Below, in pieces: positions 40,529 to 48,924 of a stretch of 64,000 bases of DNA (position 1 is the first letter of the stretch; each line of letters opens with the position of its first letter). The position numbers and the translations under genes were made by a program. Source of the stretch: Pedobacter psychrotolerans (GTDB lineage Bacteria > Bacteroidota > Bacteroidia > Sphingobacteriales > Sphingobacteriaceae); NCBI RefSeq assembly GCF_004340665.1, contig NZ_SLWO01000002.1:57587-121586 (forward strand). Direction: 5' to 3'. The notes under the pieces are model-generated. The model worked only from the letters and a program-made list of their open reading frames with translations, did no database searches and had not been told where the DNA came from.

Positions 40529-43441
40529 ATGAGAAAAAAATTTACATTGCTTATGGTATTTCTTCTTGGCGCTATCTCATGGAGTATGGCACAAAACATT
40601 ACCGTAACCGGCCAGGTAAAAGATCAGAAAGGTCTGCCTTTACCTGGTGTTTCTGTTAAAGTGAAAGGCTCAAACCAAGGAGCATCAACGGCAGACAACG
40701 GAACTTTTACCATTTCTACACCACAGAATTCAATACTTGAATTTTCTTTTATTGGATTTAAAGCGATAGAAGAGTCCGTAAATAATCGTACCAGTATCAA
40801 CGTCACCCTATCTGATGACAATCAGCAGCTAAATGAAGTGATTGTAATTGGTTATGGTACCACCACTAAAAAAGACCTGACTACATCGGTGGTTTCAGTT
40901 TCATCGAAAGATTTAGAAAATCAGCCGATCACTAACCCGCTACAGGCTATCCAGGGTAGAGCAGCAGGTGTTCAGGTAAGTTCTCAATCTGGTAAACCAG
41001 GCGCAGGAATTTCAATCAGCATCCGCGGTAATACATCAATCACCGCATCTAATAGTCCGCTTTATGTGATTGATGGAGTTACGTCAAGAGATGCCAGCTT
41101 TTTAAATGCCAATGATATTGAATCGATGACGATTTTGAAAGATGCATCTGCAGCAGCTATTTATGGTTCAAGTGGTGCGAATGGAGTGGTTTTAATTACC
41201 ACTAAAAAGGGATCAGCAGGCAAATTGAAAGTAGCTTTCAACGCCTTCTCAGGTTTTTCAAACTTCTGGCAAAAACAAGATGTATTGAACAATGAGCAAT
41301 ATATTGGTTTAATGAAGGAACTAGGTTACACCACTTTCGGTGGAAATAACAATACTGACTGGCAAAAAGAGATTTTTGGCACCGGAACACAAAACCAATA
41401 TCAGGCATCCATCTCGGGTGGTGTAAAAGGCGGTCAGTATTATTTTTCTACAGGTTACCAGCAAGATAAAGGCGTTGTTGCACCAGCGAAACTGGATCGT
41501 ATCACGGCAAACTTCAACGGTTCTCAAAACATTACATCATGGTTAAAGTTAACTGGAAATGCTGTTTTAACATCAAGCAATTCCATCGATGTTGGAGATA
41601 ACAGCAGTGTTTCTCGTGGAGGTGTTATTTTAGGTGCATTAACGACCCCTCCTACCATCGGTATTTTTGAGCCAAATGGTCAGTATACTACTATTCCGAA
41701 TGCCGGTGGCTGGGATAATCCTTTAGCTTTAGCTTTCGGATCAAACAATAAAACACGTAATTTCAGATTCATTGGGGCATTTGGTGCTCAGGTTAATTTC
41801 ACCAAAGATCTGTTCTTCAAATCAACAATCAGTACCAATTCGAATAGAAAATTTTACCAGTATCATACTGATAATTTCCTTACCACTTATGGCCGTCAGG
41901 AAAGAGGTGTTTACAGAGACAACACCACTAATGATCATGTTTGGTTAAATGAAAACATTTTGAATTACACTAAAAATGTTGGAAAAAATGCATTCACTGC
42001 CACAGGTGGTTATACCATTCAATCTTCAGATTACCAATATAAAAACAACGAATTAACCCGTTTTTATGATGTATCTGGTAATCCAACTGCTCCATCAGTT
42101 GCCTTAACAGTGCCTCAAAGAGCACAGTGGAGCAAACAATCTTATTTGGCTAGGATCACTTATGCTTATGATAGTAAATATCTGTTCAGCTCAAACTTCA
42201 GGGCTGATGGCTCATCTAGATTTGCGAAAGAAAATCGTTTCGGTTACTTCCCATCATTTTCAGCAGGTTGGAGAATTTCTGGAGAGAACTTCATGAAAGA
42301 CAGTAAAACCATCAATGACCTAAAACTTCGTGGTAGCTGGGGTAAAGTGGGTAATGATGAAGGTATTGGAGATTACGCCTACTTAAAACTTTACAACGTG
42401 AATGCCCAGGGAGAATATAATCTTCAAAACCCTGCAAACGATAACCTTTCCTGGGAAAAAACCACACAAACCAATATTGGTTTAGATTTAACCATGTTCA
42501 ATAGCCGCATTACCTTCACGGCTGATGCTTATCTAAAAAAGACAAATGATCTTTTAATTAACGTGCAGTTGCCTCCATCATCAGGTTTTGTAAGTCAGGC
42601 CTATAACATTGGTGCAATGGAAAACAAAGGCTTGGAGTTTGTTTTGTCAACCAAAAACTTTGATCGTGAGCAATTCAAATGGACTACGGATTTAAACTTT
42701 TCCATTAACCGGAACAAAGTAACCGATTTAGGTGCCACTACACAATCATTAAACTTTGCCGGCATTTACGAACGTGATGATGCCGTTCGTGTAGTAGCAG
42801 GCAAGCCATTGGGAAGTTTCTACGGCTATGTATTTACTGGTGTAAACCCTGCTAACGGAGCGGCGCAATATGCAGATACTAATGGCAATGGCGTTACAGG
42901 CTCGGCAGATCCGGGCGATAGAACGTTCATTGGTTCAGCACAACCGAAATTTACCTATGGCATCACCAATAATTTCACTTATGGAAACTGGGGATTAAAT
43001 TTCTTCTTCCAGGGTGTTCAGGGTAATGAATTATTTAATGCATCAAGAATTGATATCGAAGGGATGTTTGATTCTAAAAATCAATCAACAGCCGTATTAA
43101 ACAGATGGACTACTCCAGGTCAAATCACCAATATTCCAAAAGCATTAAGAAGTAGCTCAGAAAACTCCCTTACTTCCAGCCGTTTTGTAGAAGATGCCTC
43201 TTACCTGCGCTTGAAAACCACTACGCTTTCTTACAGCTTCGGCCAATCTGTATTGGAAAAACTAAAGATGAGCAAGCTAACCATTTTTGCTACAGGGTAT
43301 AACCTGTTAACCTTTACGAAATATTCAGGTTTAGATCCAGAGGTTAACGTAAATGATGCAAATGGCCCTTCGATGGGAGTTGATTATGGCACTTATCCAC
43401 AATCAAGAAGTTTATTGTTTGGTATTAATGTTGGATTTTAA
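40529..43441 (+). CDS. susC: SusC/RagA-type TonB-dependent outer-membrane transporter
   Basis: Imports glycans through the outer membrane together with its SusD partner, driven by TonB. The 970-residue product has a signal peptide (ending WSMAQ), a carboxypeptidase-regulatory-like domain (VTGQVKDQKGLPLPGVSV), the TonB-box region LNEVIVIGYGTTTKKDLT, a plug (GRAAGVQV, SIRGNTSI, LYVIDGV, TILKDASAAAIYGSSGANGV) and a 22-strand-type barrel ending RSLLFGINVGF. The upstream TTG start at 40484 would overlap the promoter; ATG 40529 gives a clean signal peptide. No sigma-binding N-terminal extension is present. The name is a family label. Confidence 0.93.
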   Translation: MRKKFTLLMVFLLGAISWSMAQNITVTGQVKDQKGLPLPGVSVKVKGSNQGASTADNGTFTISTPQNSILEFSFIGFKAIEESVNNRTSINVTLSDDNQQLNEVIVIGYGTTTKKDLTTSVVSVSSKDLENQPITNPLQAIQGRAAGVQVSSQSGKPGAGISISIRGNTSITASNSPLYVIDGVTSRDASFLNANDIESMTILKDASAAAIYGSSGANGVVLITTKKGSAGKLKVAFNAFSGFSNFWQKQDVLNNEQYIGLMKELGYTTFGGNNNTDWQKEIFGTGTQNQYQASISGGVKGGQYYFSTGYQQDKGVVAPAKLDRITANFNGSQNITSWLKLTGNAVLTSSNSIDVGDNSSVSRGGVILGALTTPPTIGIFEPNGQYTTIPNAGGWDNPLALAFGSNNKTRNFRFIGAFGAQVNFTKDLFFKSTISTNSNRKFYQYHTDNFLTTYGRQERGVYRDNTTNDHVWLNENILNYTKNVGKNAFTATGGYTIQSSDYQYKNNELTRFYDVSGNPTAPSVALTVPQRAQWSKQSYLARITYAYDSKYLFSSNFRADGSSRFAKENRFGYFPSFSAGWRISGENFMKDSKTINDLKLRGSWGKVGNDEGIGDYAYLKLYNVNAQGEYNLQNPANDNLSWEKTTQTNIGLDLTMFNSRITFTADAYLKKTNDLLINVQLPPSSGFVSQAYNIGAMENKGLEFVLSTKNFDREQFKWTTDLNFSINRNKVTDLGATTQSLNFAGIYERDDAVRVVAGKPLGSFYGYVFTGVNPANGAAQYADTNGNGVTGSADPGDRTFIGSAQPKFTYGITNNFTYGNWGLNFFFQGVQGNELFNASRIDIEGMFDSKNQSTAVLNRWTTPGQITNIPKALRSSSENSLTSSRFVEDASYLRLKTTTLSYSFGQSVLEKLKMSKLTIFATGYNLLTFTKYSGLDPEVNVNDANGPSMGVDYGTYPQSRSLLFGINVGF

Positions 43442-43452
43442 AGATTAAGAAA

Positions 43453-44877
43453 ATGAAATTAAAAATATATTCATTAGTGGCAACCGCTGCATTAGCGATT
43501 ACTTTGCAAAGCGGATGCAAAAAAGATTTCCTTGAAAAACAGCCTTTCAATCAAGTTACAGCAGATGTAGCCTTTACAACTGCTGCAGCAGCAGAGAAAT
43601 TAATGGCTGGCGTTTATGGTGGTATGTACAACGACTATCACATTTGGGATTATATGGTTAACGGTGATGTTACGGCAGATAATGCCTATGCAGGTGGCGA
43701 TAACCCTGCCAATATCCAGATAGATCTCTTCACGACCAATTCTACAAATGGAAATGTTGGCCGTGATTGGACCGGACTTTATTCCAATATCAAAAATGCA
43801 AATGAGGTTTTAGAAAACGTTCCGAATATTCAGGATCCTGCATTGGATGCCAGTGGCCGGAGAAATCAGATTTTAGGAGAAGCTTCAACGCTTAGGGCTT
43901 ACTTTTATTTCCACCTGGTGAGGTTATATGGTGGTGTTCCTTTGGTTTTAACATCGCCCACCTCTTTAGAAGAAATGCAAAAATCTCGTTCATCTGTGGA
44001 TGAGGTTTATGCTCAAATTATTAAAGACTTAGAGTATGCTTTACCTAACGTTCGTGCTACTGCGCCTAATAAAGGCATCATTACCAAAGGGATTGTTAAT
44101 GCGCTATTGGCGAAAGTTTACGCATCAAAACCCACCCCAGACTGGAGTAAAGTACAACAATACGCTGATGCCACTATAAATGGCGGTTATAACCTGATGG
44201 GATCTTTTGATCAGTTATTTGATGGCGCACATAAAAATAACAGTGAATCTATCTGGGAAATGCAGTATGATGGATGGGGCGGCCCGAATGGTCGTGGAAA
44301 CTGGATGACAGGCGTAATTGTAGGCACAGGCTGGAAACGCTTTTGCACACCGACAAATGACTTGATTGCTGCATTTGACACAGAAGGTGATATGATTCGT
44401 AAAAACTCCAGTGTAAGCTTTAAAAACGTGAGCACTGAAGGATGGTCTGATGACTATTGGACAAAATCTAATTATCCGTTCATTAACAAATACCGCAATG
44501 ATGATTTAGCGAATTCATATATTCTTCGTCTTGCCGATATTAAGTTACTTAAGGCAGAAGCGCTAAACGAATTAAGTGCCTCAGGTTGGTCGGCAGCTGC
44601 CCCTGTAGTGAATGAAATCCGTCGTCGGGTAAACTTGGCAGCCACTCCTGCAAATGATCAGCCATCAATGCGCCTGGCCATTGAAAAAGAACGCCGTTTA
44701 GAACTGGCTTTTGAAGGTCATCGTTGGTTTGATTTATTAAGAACCAACAGAGCAATTGCTGTAATGAATGCTCAGAAAAACGGCAATGGTGCAAACCTAA
44801 ATTATAATGTTACTGCTTCGAAATTATTGTTTCCTATTCCGCAGGCAGAGCTAGACCGAAATCCGAGTATCAGATAA
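43453..44877 (+). CDS. susD: SusD/RagB-type surface glycan-binding lipoprotein
   Basis: Forms the lid of the SusC pore and binds the glycan. The 474-residue lipoprotein has lipobox residue Cys22 (LQSGCKKDFLEKQPFNQ). The SusD fold is seen in TLRAYFYFHLVRLYGGVPLVL, AYLRL-like helices (ILRLADIKLLKAEALNEL) and the C-terminal signature RRLELAFEGHRWFDLLRT, with LLFPIPQAELDRNP near the end. It starts 11 bp after susC. Ligand unknown; the downstream GH30 enzyme suggests a beta-glucan. Confidence 0.93.
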   Translation: MKLKIYSLVATAALAITLQSGCKKDFLEKQPFNQVTADVAFTTAAAAEKLMAGVYGGMYNDYHIWDYMVNGDVTADNAYAGGDNPANIQIDLFTTNSTNGNVGRDWTGLYSNIKNANEVLENVPNIQDPALDASGRRNQILGEASTLRAYFYFHLVRLYGGVPLVLTSPTSLEEMQKSRSSVDEVYAQIIKDLEYALPNVRATAPNKGIITKGIVNALLAKVYASKPTPDWSKVQQYADATINGGYNLMGSFDQLFDGAHKNNSESIWEMQYDGWGGPNGRGNWMTGVIVGTGWKRFCTPTNDLIAAFDTEGDMIRKNSSVSFKNVSTEGWSDDYWTKSNYPFINKYRNDDLANSYILRLADIKLLKAEALNELSASGWSAAAPVVNEIRRRVNLAATPANDQPSMRLAIEKERRLELAFEGHRWFDLLRTNRAIAVMNAQKNGNGANLNYNVTASKLLFPIPQAELDRNPSIR

Positions 44878-44901
44878 TTTTTAACACACCAAATAAACCT
44901 T

Positions 44902-44940
44902 AAGGTTCGGGGGGAAAAACATTCCAATCCCGAACCTTTT
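44902..44940 (+). terminator. Hairpin between susD and the GH30 gene
   Basis: AAGGTTCGGG (44902-44911) pairs perfectly with CCCGAACCTT (44929-44938) around a 17-base loop. Only four T follow, so it may be a partial terminator or an mRNA-stabilising hairpin that lowers expression of the enzyme gene relative to susC/susD. Confidence 0.6.
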
Positions 44941-44976
44941 AAAACAAAGATTTCGATTTTAAAATTTTATCTCCCT

Positions 44977-46419
44977 ATGAAATTCATTTATAATATTTGT
45001 TTAGTTACCAGTCTGCTATTATCTGCCTGCGCCAGCAGAAATGTAAAATCAGGCAATGAAGCAAATCAAAAAGTTACTCCTAACTCTGCTAAAAATGAAG
45101 TGGGCTTCTGGTTAACCAAAGGTGATCAATCTCAATTGCTTCAAAAACAAAATGTCACGCTAAACTTCTCCGATGGAACGAATTCAAATCCAACTATTGA
45201 AGTTGATCCGGATACTAAGTTTCAAACCATTGATGGTTTTGGATACACTTTAACAGGTGGAAGTGCAACTCTAATTAATGCCTTGCCTGCAACGGAAAAA
45301 GAAAATTTACTGAATGAGCTTTTCTCGGCTACCGATCGTGCTATCCGTATTAACTACCTCAGGATAAGTATTGGAGCTTCAGATTTAAGTGCTACTCCCT
45401 TTACTTATAATGATTTGGCAGAAGGCGAAACCGATGAGTCTCTGGCTAAATTTTCAATTGCCAAAGAGCAGGCAGATTTGATTCCAATCTTAAAGAAAAT
45501 TGTATCCATTAATCCTTCTATCAAGATTTTGGGCTCGCCGTGGACTGCTCCTACCTGGATGAAAACGAATAAAAGTTTTATCGGAGGAAGTTTGAAACCA
45601 GAATACTATCAAACCTACGCCAAATACCTGGCAAAATACATCCAGGCCATGAAGGCGGAGGGAATTGTAATTGATGCCATTACCCCTCAGAATGAGCCTT
45701 TACACCCTGGAAATAATCCAAGTATGTATATGGCAGCAGTTGATCAGGCAAATTTTATTAAAACAGCTTTAGGCCCTGTATTCAAAAATAGCGGCATTAA
45801 AACGAAAATCATTATCTACGATCATAATGCAGATAAACCTGAATATCCAATCACTATTTTGAATGATGCTGAGGCGAAAAAATATGTGGATGGTTCTGCC
45901 TTTCACTTATATGCCGGTCCAATTACAGCTTTATCGAAAGTTCATGATGCACATCCTGATAAAAATGTTTATTTCACCGAACAGTGGGTTGGCGGACCCA
46001 GTAATTTTTCAGAAGATTTGAAATGGCATGTATCTACCTTAATTATTGGCGCTACCCGAAATTGGAGCAGAAACGTATTGGAATGGAATCTGGCTGCAGA
46101 TCCAAATTATAATCCTCATACCGATAAAGGTGGATGTACTTCATGCCTGGGCGCAATTACCATTGCACCCGCAATAAGCAGAAATGTGGCCTATTATGTA
46201 ATTGGCCATGCATCGAAGTTTGTTCCGGCCGGATCAGTAAGAATTGCATCCAATGTGACCAATAATTTACAAAATGTCGCTTTTAAAACTCCAGATGGCA
46301 AAAATGTACTAATTGTTTGCAATAACAATAGCACCACGACCGACTTCAATATTAAATATAAAGGAAAAATAATGACCAGCAGCTTAGATCAAGGTGCTGT
46401 TGCTACTTATGTTTGGTAA
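44977..46419 (+). CDS. GH30-family glycoside hydrolase lipoprotein
   Basis: Retaining glycosidase with the GH30 (beta/alpha)8 plus beta-sandwich layout. The 480-residue product has a lipobox (LLLSAC, Cys18), DGFGYTLTGGSATLI, ILGSPWTAPTWMKTN, the acid/base Glu240 in TPQNEP, and the nucleophile Glu335 in YFTEQW; NVLEWNLAADPNYNP follows. The closest characterised groups are beta-1,6-glucanases and glucosylceramidases of GH30; the PUL setting favours a beta-1,6-glucan substrate, but this is inference. Surface or periplasmic location by lipid anchor. Confidence 0.88.
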   Translation: MKFIYNICLVTSLLLSACASRNVKSGNEANQKVTPNSAKNEVGFWLTKGDQSQLLQKQNVTLNFSDGTNSNPTIEVDPDTKFQTIDGFGYTLTGGSATLINALPATEKENLLNELFSATDRAIRINYLRISIGASDLSATPFTYNDLAEGETDESLAKFSIAKEQADLIPILKKIVSINPSIKILGSPWTAPTWMKTNKSFIGGSLKPEYYQTYAKYLAKYIQAMKAEGIVIDAITPQNEPLHPGNNPSMYMAAVDQANFIKTALGPVFKNSGIKTKIIIYDHNADKPEYPITILNDAEAKKYVDGSAFHLYAGPITALSKVHDAHPDKNVYFTEQWVGGPSNFSEDLKWHVSTLIIGATRNWSRNVLEWNLAADPNYNPHTDKGGCTSCLGAITIAPAISRNVAYYVIGHASKFVPAGSVRIASNVTNNLQNVAFKTPDGKNVLIVCNNNSTTTDFNIKYKGKIMTSSLDQGAVATYVW

Positions 46420-46443
46420 AAATTTAGTTTAATTGTCAGGATG

Positions 46444-46471
46444 GCCTCGCAAATGCGGGGCTTTTCCTTTT
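46444..46471 (+). terminator. Rho-independent terminator of the PUL
   Basis: GCCTCGC (46444-46450) pairs with GCGGGGC (46455-46461, one G-T pair) around AAAT, followed by TTTTCCTTTT. It closes the susC-susD-GH30 unit. Confidence 0.8.
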
Positions 46472-46558
46472 GAGGAGAATTTAAAATACCTAAAAATTAA
46501 AACCTGCGCTAATTTTCTGGCAAGGGCTTTGAGGTTAAGACTAATCAAAATCTAAACC

Positions 46559-47017
46559 ATGAGAAACATCATCCCAATACTTGCCATTTTTACATCGGCT
46601 ATGATGGCCTGCCAAAGCAACAACACCAAAACTACATCCACAGATTCAAAGGTTGCCGAGACCGATACAAATTTAAAACAATGTTTTCAATACATTAACA
46701 AAAAAGATACGGCTTCTTTAAATTTAGTGACCAACAAAGGTACAGTGAATGGAGTATTGAGTTATAACCTTTTTGAAAAGGATAAAAATAATGGCAGCGT
46801 AGCAGGTATCGTTAAAGGTGATACCATTATTGCTGATTACACTTTCCAGTCAGAAGGCACTACATCAACCCGGCAAGTGGTCTGGTTAAAGAAAAATGAT
46901 CAATTAATTGAAGGATTTGGAGATGTAGAAGAAGTAAAAGGGAAAATGAAATTCAAGAATACATCCAGTCTTCGTTTTGATCAATCGATAGTTTTTAAAC
47001 GTTTTATTTGCAATTAA
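46559..47017 (+). CDS. Small lipoprotein of unknown function
   Basis: The 152-residue product has a lipobox (AMMACQS, Cys18), a Thr/Ser-rich linker (about 19-40) and a beta-rich part (VTNKGTVNGVLSYNLFEKDKN, GSVAGIVKGDTIIADYTF, RQVVWLKKNDQLIEGFGDVE). It resembles small Bacteroidota lipoproteins with no assigned role. It follows the PUL after a terminator, so membership of the PUL is doubtful. Confidence 0.75.
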   Translation: MRNIIPILAIFTSAMMACQSNNTKTTSTDSKVAETDTNLKQCFQYINKKDTASLNLVTNKGTVNGVLSYNLFEKDKNNGSVAGIVKGDTIIADYTFQSEGTTSTRQVVWLKKNDQLIEGFGDVEEVKGKMKFKNTSSLRFDQSIVFKRFICN

Positions 47018-47042
47018 TTTCAAAAATTGATAAAGTAAGGTG

Positions 47043-47729
47043 TTAAATATTTTCAAATCTTTCCCAAAAGCCGTCTATAGGTAATTTGGCGAAAATATTA
47101 ACAGGTTCTTTCTTTACCGGATGCAGAAACTGGAGTCTGCGGGCATGGAGGCAAATACTTCCTTTTCTGCTTCCACGCGGATAGCCATATTTATTATCCC
47201 CTACAATTGGGCAACCCATAGAAGAAAGCTGAACCCTAATCTGATGCGATCGACCGGTAAGCGGATCAACCTCAATGAGATAATAATCTCCCACTTTTGA
47301 TAGTAAACGATAAGATAATTCCGCACGTTGAGAGCCCTGAACTTCAGACTTATAATAGGTTACTACATTTTTCTGAGGATTTTTGATCAACCAATGAATC
47401 AATGTTCCTGATTCATTTTCTGGCTTGTTTTTAGTGACCGCCCAATAGGTCTTTTTTACTTCACGATTTTTAAAGGCAGCATTCATCCGCTCTAAGGCTT
47501 TGCTTGTTTTCGCAAATAAAATCACGCCACTTACCGGACGATCCAAACGATGTACCACACCTAAAAATGCACCATTTGGTTTATTATATTTCTGGGCGAT
47601 GTATTTTTTTACCTGTTCATCTAACGGTTCATCACCTGTTTCATCAACCTGTACAATATCTCCCGCTCTTTTATTAATAGCGATTAAATGATTGTCTTCA
47701 AAAAGAATGTCTTTATCGGTGATTGGCAT
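47043..47729 (-). CDS. RluA-family pseudouridine synthase
   Basis: Isomerises uridine to pseudouridine in rRNA or tRNA. The 228-residue product has the catalytic motif HRLDRPVSGVILFAKT, which contains the conserved Asp, then LTGRSHQIRVQLSSMGCPIVGDNKYG and ICLHARRLQFLHP. It lacks the N-terminal S4 domain, like short RluA/TruC-type members. The target uridine cannot be assigned. It lies downstream of panB on the same strand. Confidence 0.92.
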   Translation of the reverse strand: MPITDKDILFEDNHLIAINKRAGDIVQVDETGDEPLDEQVKKYIAQKYNKPNGAFLGVVHRLDRPVSGVILFAKTSKALERMNAAFKNREVKKTYWAVTKNKPENESGTLIHWLIKNPQKNVVTYYKSEVQGSQRAELSYRLLSKVGDYYLIEVDPLTGRSHQIRVQLSSMGCPIVGDNKYGYPRGSRKGSICLHARRLQFLHPVKKEPVNIFAKLPIDGFWERFENI

Positions 47730-47796
47730 AGGGTGGTTTGTTGGGTAGATGGTTAGTTGACTTTAGACTAAAGACTCAGGACTAAATACTCTAAAA
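47730..47796. repeat. Short simple-word repeat between panB and the pseudouridine synthase gene
   Basis: TTTGTTGGGTAGATGGTTAG is followed by words of the GACTTTAGACTAAAGACTC and AGGACTAAATACTC type. It is the same class as other simple-word gaps in the window. Confidence 0.4.
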
Positions 47797-48612
47797 TTAA
47801 TATTGTTCTTTTTCGCTTGGAAAGTCATTGCTTTTAACATCCCGAATGTAAGATTGTGCAGCACCTAAAATATCATCGTAAAGGTTAATATACTGGCGTA
47901 AAAACCTTGGTTTAAACCCTTTTGTTAATCCGATCATATCATTAACCACTAAAACCTGTCCATCGCAACCATTTCCCGCACCAATACCAATGGTTGGGAT
48001 ATGTAAACTCTCCGTTACTTCTCTACCTAATGCAGCCGGAATTTTCTCTAAAACAATGGCAAAACATCCAGCAGCCTGCAAGGCTAAAACATCAGTCTTT
48101 AATTTATTAGCCTCCTCCTCTTCTTTAGCACGAACAGTATAGGTACCAAATTTGTAAATAGATTGAGGTGTTAAACCCAGGTGACCCATTACTGGTATAC
48201 CTGCTGTAATAATGCGCTGAACCGATTCTATGATTTCTTCGCCGCCTTCTAGCTTTACACCATGTGCGCCAGATTCTTTCATAATTCTGATGGCAGAGTT
48301 TAAGGCTTCTTTTGAATTTCCCTGGTAAGAACCAAAAGGAAGATCAACCACCACAAATGCACGTTTTACCGCCCTGATAACAGATGCAGCATGATAAATC
48401 ATTTGATCTAAAGTTATCGGCAAAGTTGTTTCATGACCAGCCATTACATTTGAAGCTGAATCGCCAACCAATAAAACATCCAATCCGGCATCATCTAAAA
48501 TGGTAGCCATTGAATAATCATAAGCCGTAAGCATGGATATTTTTTCACCACGTTGTTTCATTTCCTGCAAAATGTGTGTGGTTATTCTCTTAATTTCTTT
48601 ATGTACCGACAT
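47797..48612 (-). CDS. panB: 3-methyl-2-oxobutanoate hydroxymethyltransferase
   Basis: First step of pantothenate synthesis: transfers a hydroxymethyl group from methylene-THF to ketoisovalerate. The 271-residue product has [78 protein letters not shown] and [14 protein letters not shown], covering the metal and substrate sites. Length is standard. A -7 box lies at 48632. Confidence 0.96.
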   Translation of the reverse strand: MSVHKEIKRITTHILQEMKQRGEKISMLTAYDYSMATILDDAGLDVLLVGDSASNVMAGHETTLPITLDQMIYHAASVIRAVKRAFVVVDLPFGSYQGNSKEALNSAIRIMKESGAHGVKLEGGEEIIESVQRIITAGIPVMGHLGLTPQSIYKFGTYTVRAKEEEEANKLKTDVLALQAAGCFAIVLEKIPAALGREVTESLHIPTIGIGAGNGCDGQVLVVNDMIGLTKGFKPRFLRQYINLYDDILGAAQSYIRDVKSNDFPSEKEQY

Positions 48613-48631
48613 GGGTTTTATTTTGATGTCC

Positions 48632-48639
48632 CAAAAGTA
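48632..48639 (-). promoter_or_regulatory. -7 box TACTTTTG of panB
   Basis: Exact TAnnTTTG match on the minus strand, 19 bases upstream of ATG 48612. Confidence 0.6.
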
Positions 48640-48654
48640 TTGTTTTTTTTTAAT

Positions 48655-48766
48655 TAAGCTGAAAGGTAAAAGGCCAAAGCTATCTCAGACAAAAATCATT
48701 TTTAATTCAAATCAAATCTCACTGCTTTCGCTTTAGTCTTTCTGCTTTTACCTCAAAGCTTATTTC
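48655..48766. repeat. Inverted simple repeat between panB and carA
   Basis: TAAGCTGAAAGGTAAAAG (about 48655-48672) faces CTTTTACCTCAAAGCTTA (about 48746-48763); the arms match at 15 of 18 positions. Between them lie further partly complementary words (CCAAAGC, and GCTTTCGCTTTAGTC). The genes on either side are divergent, so it is not a conventional terminator. Confidence 0.6.
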
Positions 48767-48798
48767 ACTTTTTTCTTTACAATTCAATTCTTAAACCC

Positions 48799-48806
48799 TA
48801 TCTTTG
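48799..48806 (+). promoter_or_regulatory. -7 box TATCTTTG of carA
   Basis: Exact TAnnTTTG match. It lies 118 bases upstream of ATG 48925, giving carA one of the longest predicted 5' leaders in the window. I do not recognise a riboswitch in that leader. Confidence 0.5.
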
Positions 48807-48924
48807 TACCCCGAAATGGAAGGGATATATTCATCTTTTTTTGCACCCCGCAAAAACAGCTTAAGTGCTGAGATAAACCCTTTTTTCAAGTCTTTTTCAA
48901 CTCAAAATCCATATTGTAATTACC

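Noticed and set aside
48840..48895. Thiamine pyrophosphate riboswitch in the carA leader (GTGCTGAGAT then AACCC)
   Set aside because: Only one short box resembles the TPP element; the other conserved boxes and the stem order are absent, and carA is not a thiamine gene.
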